NCBI RefSeq assembly: GCF_011074885.1
Contig: NC_054689.1
Span: forward strand, 2,728,001-2,792,000
DNA: 64,000 nt
Direction of reading: 5' to 3'
From: Brettanomyces bruxellensis
Lineage: Eukaryota; Ascomycota; Pichiomycetes; Pichiales; Pichiaceae
Part shown: positions 58,710 through 64,000 of the stretch, piece by piece
How the letters are laid out: every line of letters begins with the position of its first letter
How positions within the stretch are numbered: the first letter of the stretch is position 1
The notes under the pieces: model-generated
Told to the model about the DNA's origin: nothing
Databases searched by the model: none
What the model saw: the letters and a program-made list of their open reading frames with translations, nothing else
Program-made: the position numbers and the translations under genes

Positions 58710-59880
58710 CTCTGGATTTTGTGTATTATTATATGTGTAAAGTGAAGAACTGCTCATATATGTTGATGTAGACTTTTAATTGGTTGCAGGGGGGGGTTAA
58801 TGTGGGAATAATAATTGGTAGTATTGGTATTAGTATTACTATCGATAGGATTGTTAGTATTGTTAGTATTGTTAGTATTGTTAGTATTGTTAGTACTGTT
58901 AGTATTGCCAGTATTGCTAGTATCTTTGGTATTATTAGTATTGCTAGTTAGTATTAGTATTAGTATCGATAATATTAATATTGTTAGTATTAGTATTAGC
59001 TGTATTAGTATTATCCTTAGTAATGCGTGGAAATGCCAGTAAACAAGTGCATTATGCTCTTATTATTCATGGAAATACAGTGTGATTGTATTTCCAAATA
59101 CATTAAATACGCTAGTAAAAGAAGAGTTTTGAATCCTCCTCGTACCATAGTCATCGAAGAAAGTTGCATACATAATGCTTATAATGCTTATGCATTTCTT
59201 CATGTATAATTCTCGGCGCTTAATTGTCTATAACCCTAGGCCATAATATACACCATGCATGAAAATTTATTAAAGTTATAAATTATGTTATCCTCAGAGT
59301 GTGTAGGCCACTATTTAAGGAATTAATAATTGTTTAATGATAAACAACTACCCTTGACTTCCTTGACTATAGTTAGCCACACAAAAAAATAGTTGTTTAT
59401 ACTTCGTACTATTTTTTAAAGCATATAACAGGTACAAAATCAGTGTAACAATATCACTTTTGCTGGTTTAGAGCCAAATACTCTTGAATTGTATTAATTT
59501 GATAACCCAAAGCTCGGAAATATTTGTTTCTTTAAGAACAGGCTCACTTCCCACACCTCTTTCTAGGTTTGTCTAGTCCTTAAGAAGACGACTAAAATTA
59601 ATGCTATGTTGCCTAGACGAGGGTACGCCTAAAGAAGAAAAAGTTTGAAAACGAAAAAACGAAAAGCGAAAAACCATAAAATCAAAAAATCAAAAAATCT
59701 AAAGTCTCCGGTACACCAAGACCAGAAGAGGGGGAAAGATATATTTCCAAACTTCATCATCATTATTATCACCATTTACAAAGCTTCAACACATTTATTC
59801 TCCGGACTGCCGACCAAAATAAGATCGGAATTCGCAAAAACTTATCATTGTAGATTAATTGCAGCAGATACAGAAGCAGT
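58710..59880. other. RPB3/SCD6 spacer with a TTGTTAGTA repeat
   Basis: A 1.17 kb tandem-gene spacer. A G8 run at 58790-58797 precedes the 9 bp repeat (58815-59010). The remainder is AT-rich; A-rich words AAAACGAAAAxxx and AAATCAAAAAATC lie at 59648-59700 just before SCD6. A 104-codon frame running into SCD6 in another register is not supported. Confidence 0.5.
58815..59010. repeat. 9 bp TTGTTAGTA tandem repeat with flanking decay
   Basis: About seven near-perfect TTGTTAGTA units (58851-58912) flanked by variants (TTGGTAGTA, TTGCCAGTA, TTGCTAGTA, TTAGTATTA). The unit is a multiple of three, so open frames across it are artefacts. Confidence 0.9.
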
Positions 59881-60969
59881 ATGTCGGAATATAAGGGGAA
59901 AACTATCGCCCTTATATCACAGGCAGATATTCGTTACGTGGGATCACTTGAAGACATAGATGCCGATAAAGGGACAATTTCACTTGAGAATGTGAGGTGT
60001 CTCGGAACAGAGGATAGAGTTTTGGACCCAGCCAAGGTCCTATATCCGTCTCCGGAGGTTTATGAGCATTTCCAACTTACAGGAAGCAGTGTGAAGACTT
60101 TAAACATATTGGATATTCCCGTTGAACAAGTCCAGCCAGTTCCAGTTCCTAGAATTGGCCCTTTTGCACAAATGGGATTCGGATTCCCCGTGGGATTTCA
60201 GCCACAGGGGGTGCCTAACGGGCAGCAAGGTTATGGGGCTGCACAGCCACAAAATGCACAGCCGCAGCCACAGCAACAACAGAATGTGAAAGGAGAGGAC
60301 AAGAAGGTTGCAGGTGGCGAAAGAGAGGTGGGAAAGGGTGTTAACAAGGGGATGGAGAAGAGGGCAGGAAAAGAGACATTAAAAAAAGCAGAGAAGGAGA
60401 CATTTAAAGAAACAGAGAAGGAAACACTTGAGGAAACAGGAAAAGGGAAGAGTGAAAAACAGCACGGGGCAAAGGAAACGGAATCAACCACACCCTCAAA
60501 CAAATCAGTTGTTTACGAGCAAGAAAAGAAACCAGAGGCTGTTGATTCGGAATTCGACTTCGACTCGAACAACGCGAAATTCCAAGAAATCGAGAAGAAA
60601 GAACAAGGTGACAGTGTCAAAGGCGATAGTGAGCAGTTTTACAACAAGAAAACGTCCTTTTTCGACAATTTGTCGACGTCTACTCAGCAATCGGAGCATG
60701 AGAGAGTGAAGTGGTCGGTGGAAAGAGAGAAGAACATGGATACTTTTGGAGAAGCATCCACCTATAGAGGAGGAAGAGGCAGAGGAAGAGGTAGGGGGTA
60801 TGGATATGGATACAGGGGAGGTAGAGGAAGAGGTTATGGGTATAGAGGCCGTGGAAGAGGAAGAGGAAGAGGAAGATACAACAATAGAGACAGAGAGGGG
60901 GAGAACCGGGAGGAGGATCAACAAACTGGGGATGCAGGAAGTAAGGAGAACACACAGTGGTCGTTTTGA
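59881..60969 (+). CDS. SCD6: SCD6, LSM14/RAP55-family translation repressor
   Basis: A 362-residue protein (S. cerevisiae 349). The N-terminal LSm domain (~1-85; YKGKTIALISQADIRYVGSL, DIDADKGTISLENVRCLGTE) is followed by a Pro/Gln linker, a Lys/Glu repeat region (KETxKE units), the FDF box (SEFDFDSNNAKFQEIEKKE), an FFD-like box (YNKKTSFFDNLSTS), a TFG-like box (MDTFGEAS) and a C-terminal RGG domain (RGRGRGRGYGYGYRGGRGRG). Scd6 binds eIF4G through its RGG region, and Dhh1/Edc3-type partners through FDF, to repress translation and promote decapping in P-bodies. It is tandem with NAT3, which is also its near neighbour in S. cerevisiae. Confidence 0.95.
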   Translation: MSEYKGKTIALISQADIRYVGSLEDIDADKGTISLENVRCLGTEDRVLDPAKVLYPSPEVYEHFQLTGSSVKTLNILDIPVEQVQPVPVPRIGPFAQMGFGFPVGFQPQGVPNGQQGYGAAQPQNAQPQPQQQQNVKGEDKKVAGGEREVGKGVNKGMEKRAGKETLKKAEKETFKETEKETLEETGKGKSEKQHGAKETESTTPSNKSVVYEQEKKPEAVDSEFDFDSNNAKFQEIEKKEQGDSVKGDSEQFYNKKTSFFDNLSTSTQQSEHERVKWSVEREKNMDTFGEASTYRGGRGRGRGRGYGYGYRGGRGRGYGYRGRGRGRGRGRYNNRDREGENREEDQQTGDAGSKENTQWSF

Positions 60970-61394
60970 TATGTTTTAATGTACGGATACTGAAAATCAT
61001 TTAAAATAGTGTTGGGATTGTAAGTGTAGGGTAAGAAGGAGATTTGAAGAAAGTGATAAAGGGTGAAACGAGTTGTGAAATGGGTAGAATAAATGAGACA
61101 GACGATAAGAAAGTATATGCAAAGAATAGCGTATGCAAAGAATAGTGTATGAAAAGAATTGCGTATGAAAAGAACAAATAAAAGAATAAATACATGATAT
61201 TGCTAAGATTAGCATGATTATTGACTGCGCACTGATAAAAAACAATTCACTAATCATAAAAATGTGCCAAAAAATTCCATCCAGGCACTTAGCGAAGTTC
61301 GCACATCTCTACCCCACACATATTAATCTCACTTCAACATCCTTTTACCATCCAATCCACCCCCTAAACAACCCTCATACAGCATCCAAAAGCC
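60970..61394. other. SCD6/NAT3 spacer
   Basis: A 425 bp spacer. It contains three or four GCGTATGxAAAGAATA words (61125-61190). No gene; the minus-strand 64-86 codon frames are AT-driven. Confidence 0.5.
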
Positions 61395-61970
61395 ATGACG
61401 TCGATTGTTCCGTTTCAGGCAACCGACTTGTTTGATCTCAACCCGATCAACTTGGACCCGCTCACCGAAAATTTCTACATTTACTTCTATCTGCAGTATT
61501 TGTCAGATTGGCCAACCCTTTTCTACAAATCAACATCTGCGCTTGATGAACCCACAGGGTACATATTGGCAAAAACAGAGGGTCAGGTACTCAAGAAAGA
61601 GTGGCATGCACACATTTCAGCGGTGACCATCGACCCAAACTACAGACGAATCGGATTGGGTTCCTATTTGTGCCAAATGCTCGAGACATACACCCAGGAC
61701 GAAAAACCGTACTATGCGTTTTTCATCGATTTATTCGTCAAGTGTAACAACACATTGGCGATCAACTTCTATGAAAAGTTGGGCTACTCGGTATTCCGGC
61801 GTGTGGTAGGGTACTATGGGCCACCTGGAAGAATTCCTAGTAAAAGCAGGTTAAACGATGAGATAGATGCATTTGACATGAGGAAAAGCCTCAAAAGGGA
61901 CAAGGCTCACGAGTGTGTGAGGAAGGCGGGACGCCGGTATCACGTGCTTCCGCAGGATGTTGTGTTTTAG
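61395..61970 (+). CDS. NAT3: NAT3, NatB catalytic subunit
   Basis: A 191-residue GNAT acetyltransferase (S. cerevisiae 195; human NAA20). MTSIVPFQATDLFDLNPINL and LDPLTENFYIYFYLQYLSDWP are characteristic. The acetyl-CoA-binding motif A is VTIDPNYRRIGLGSYLCQML, and FIDLFVKCNNTLAINFYEKL and GYSVFRRVVGYYG form the last strands. With Mdm20, Nat3 acetylates N-termini beginning Met-Asp, Met-Glu, Met-Asn and Met-Gln, including actin and tropomyosin. The start is the first ATG, matching the family. Confidence 0.97.
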   Translation: MTSIVPFQATDLFDLNPINLDPLTENFYIYFYLQYLSDWPTLFYKSTSALDEPTGYILAKTEGQVLKKEWHAHISAVTIDPNYRRIGLGSYLCQMLETYTQDEKPYYAFFIDLFVKCNNTLAINFYEKLGYSVFRRVVGYYGPPGRIPSKSRLNDEIDAFDMRKSLKRDKAHECVRKAGRRYHVLPQDVVF

Positions 61971-62593
61971 GAAAGTGTGTGGAGGTGCAATGTTAGTGCA
62001 TGTATTAGGGTACATATAAGTGGAAATATATTAATGGATAAGCTTGGAGAATTGGCATTAATAAACAGTTTTTCGAAAATGCATTCATGCATAAGTCTTG
62101 AAGTATGCTAATGAATGTTTAAGAGTATGTTAATACTGAAGTATGCTAATGAACACTTAAAGTATGTCGATGAACACTTAAGAGTATGTTAATCCTTGAA
62201 GTACGTTAATGAGCACTTAGAGTATGTCAATACTGAAGGTATGTTAGTAAATACCTTAAGTATGTTAATACTGAAAGTATGTCAATGAACACTTAGGAGT
62301 ATGCTAATCCTGAAAGTACGTTAGTAAATACTTAAGAGGTTGTTAATACTTGAAGTACGCTAATGAATACTCAACAGTACGTTAATAAACACTTAAGTAC
62401 GTTAATGAATACTTAAAATATATGAATCCTAAAAGCACTTTAATGAACACTTAAAGCACGTTAATACTAAAAGCCCAGTCTTCATACTAATCTTCAAAGA
62501 TCTACTTCCATATAAGTGTACAATATTAATGTACATAGTGTGCATAGTGTACATAGTGTATACAAAAAGCTAAAAAAAAACACCCCAAAGGGC
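61971..62593. other. NAT3/zinc-finger convergent gap
   Basis: About 620 bp, most of it the GTATGTTAATACTxAA-type repeat (62090-62470), then three GTGTACATAGTGTGCATAG-like words (62530-62560). No gene is supported. Confidence 0.6.
62090..62470. repeat. Degenerate ~18 bp repeat (AGTATGTTAATxxACACTTAA)
   Basis: About twenty imperfect units in which (A/G)GTA(T/C)G(T/C)TAAT alternates with GAACACTTAA or ACTGAA. Spacing is 17-20 bp. The tract fills most of the convergent gap. Confidence 0.85.
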
Positions 62594-63886
62594 TCAGTAC
62601 CATACACCGTTCTTCTTCTTCATGTTATGCGTGAGCATGTGGCGGAAATATGCCAAAAACCGGTTGCGGCCAACCAAGGACGGATCGCTAAGCTTTTGAA
62701 TCTTGATCATCTGGTGGCATACTGGACACGTGACCGCATCCACCAGCAAACACTTTCTTCCACTTTTCATGTCTTTGGTCTCCAGCACACTTCCAATTGC
62801 AGCCGGCAACGGCATCTCGGTCCCGTTGCTGTAGACCCCGTGCTGCTTGGTCACGTGATGCAAGTAAGCCGAAGTGTTCATGTTGAAGAACATCTGGCTG
62901 AGGTCCAGCCTGCGATCATTAGGGTTGGGCTTGCAGTATGGGCACAATCCATTTCTGCCTCTGCGTTTATCCTCGGAGTCCGGTTGGCACCAGAAGACCT
63001 TCGGCTCGTAAAAATTCATGTTTCTCGGCATGATCACGTTGAATCGACCCGGATCGTCCTCCCGGCACTCTGGAATGCTTGAGCGGTAGTTGATCTCGAA
63101 GATCTCGCTTTCATCAATCCTTCCAAGCTGCTGCTGCGCCTCGAAATACCCCATATTCAGGTAGTTGAACGAGCAAAACGGCAAGAGATACTGCCGGACG
63201 ATCGTCTCAAAGACCCCGTCGTCGTTGGGCAAGTGTTCACTGAGGTACTCGTGACCAAGCACTGCTCTGGACCTCCTCTTGATGAGCTCGGGCTGTGCAA
63301 CGCAACAGTTCCGGCGTCTATTGAACTTTGTGCCCAGGGGAAAGACGGGGACTTCTGGAGGGAGCTGTGCCCGGCTGAACGGAGGGCTGGGGAGGCCGTC
63401 GTGCCGAATCGGGTAATACAGCAGTTCTGGAAGCTGCTCGTACAACACTTCTCCACCTAGAGGTCTGAGAACAGGTGGAAATTCCAGAGGTAGAGGTGGG
63501 AACTTTTCCCATCTTGCACCTTCATGGACCATGCCGTGATCTGCACCTAGAGTCAATATCGGTGGCTCTCTCCGCCGCTGGTCTCTTGGATCCTCTTTGT
63601 CGTCCTCCAAACTTGAAGTTTCTGGGCTGTTTTGCTGTTGGGCGTCTATTTTATCAAACGCTGGCTTTAGATTTGTGCCTGAAAGAGGTGGAACAACCTG
63701 CTCAAGCTCTTTTTTTGCGGTGGCACATGTTGAAAATGACGGAATTCCACCCGAAGGCTCCCAGACACGACTATCAAGACGGTCGGTGGTTATTCCAGTG
63801 TTTGCATTTGCGTTTGTGTTTGTAGTTGTGCTTAAATCTGAATTTATCTCCGTGTTCATCATTTCGTTTTTTCTCCAGCTATCCAT
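62594..63886 (-). CDS. Rua1-like zinc-finger transcription regulator
   Basis: A 430-residue protein. The N-terminal ~110 residues are disordered (Asn/Thr-rich). From about residue 120 it is well ordered: WEKFPPLPLEFPPVLRP, a KRRSRAVLGHEYLSEHLPND region, FCSFNYLNMGYF and MPRNMNFYEPKVFWC. Two C2H2-like zinc modules follow: GLCPYC...FFNMNTSAYLHHVTKQHG near 314-345 and CPVCHQM...FRHMLTH near 390-425. This layout (GLCPYC, FxNMNxSxYxHH) fits the fungal Rua1 C-terminal domain, named after the Ustilago maydis glycolipid regulator. The target in yeasts is unknown to me. It is convergent with NAT3. The upstream region continues off the window. Confidence 0.8.
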   Translation of the reverse strand: MDSWRKNEMMNTEINSDLSTTTNTNANANTGITTDRLDSRVWEPSGGIPSFSTCATAKKELEQVVPPLSGTNLKPAFDKIDAQQQNSPETSSLEDDKEDPRDQRRREPPILTLGADHGMVHEGARWEKFPPLPLEFPPVLRPLGGEVLYEQLPELLYYPIRHDGLPSPPFSRAQLPPEVPVFPLGTKFNRRRNCCVAQPELIKRRSRAVLGHEYLSEHLPNDDGVFETIVRQYLLPFCSFNYLNMGYFEAQQQLGRIDESEIFEINYRSSIPECREDDPGRFNVIMPRNMNFYEPKVFWCQPDSEDKRRGRNGLCPYCKPNPNDRRLDLSQMFFNMNTSAYLHHVTKQHGVYSNGTEMPLPAAIGSVLETKDMKSGRKCLLVDAVTCPVCHQMIKIQKLSDPSLVGRNRFLAYFRHMLTHNMKKKNGVWY

Positions 63887-64000
63887 GCCACTTAATCGAT
63901 AAAAGCTGTTGGATTGGTGTCTATGTTCGCTCGGCAGAGAATATTATCGTGTGTTCGTCCATGTAGTCTGCACCAGACTAGATATATGCCCACTTTTATA

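Overview
The window is an ordinary stretch of a budding-yeast nuclear chromosome (Saccharomycotina). Genes are mostly intronless and compact, lie on both strands and have clear one-to-one matches to Saccharomyces cerevisiae proteins; one GTAAGT/TGCTAAC/CAG intron is present. A conserved leucine of RPB3 is encoded by CTG (57873-57875), so the code looks standard and the CTG-Ser yeasts are unlikely. Mixed AT-rich and GC-rich genes and long simple-sequence intergenic tracts would fit a Pichiaceae yeast such as Brettanomyces, but that placement is only a guess.

Layout. 0-7 kb: the 3' end of an unknown gene, a leucine-rich-repeat protein, a 2.1 kb gap and a serine-rich disordered protein. 7-16 kb: a Pmp3/SNA-type membrane protein, SOF1, an 82-copy tetranucleotide tract, ABZ1, POC4 and NOP53. 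16-24 kb: a DUF218 protein, PXA1, ISA1 and FRA1. 25-31 kb: the U3 snoRNA gene, spliced KAP122 and RFA1. 32-41 kb: PMC1, COG7 and RPN14. 41-48 kb: a repeat-rich gap, an HMG-box regulator and a cell-wall GPI-type protein. 49-64 kb: RRP9, CTF4, FAF1, HIS6, a small membrane protein, RPB3, SCD6, NAT3 and a Rua1-like zinc-finger regulator.

The genes do not form one pathway. Ribosome biogenesis is prominent: U3 RNA, its dedicated protein RRP9, SOF1, FAF1 and NOP53. Others serve replication (RFA1, CTF4), proteasome assembly (POC4, RPN14), iron-sulfur maturation and iron sensing (ISA1, FRA1), calcium (PMC1) and trafficking (COG7, KAP122). Gene order preserves pieces of at least five S. cerevisiae neighbourhoods with single-gene inversions.

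The least expected observations are an apparently intronless U3 gene, a 5' intron in KAP122, tandem repeats in nearly every convergent gap over 500 bp, a binary-variant 25 bp minisatellite after PMC1, and recognisable promoter motifs (ACGCGT at RFA1, GAGGCGCA at PMC1). I found no undescribed defence, mobile or biosynthetic system.
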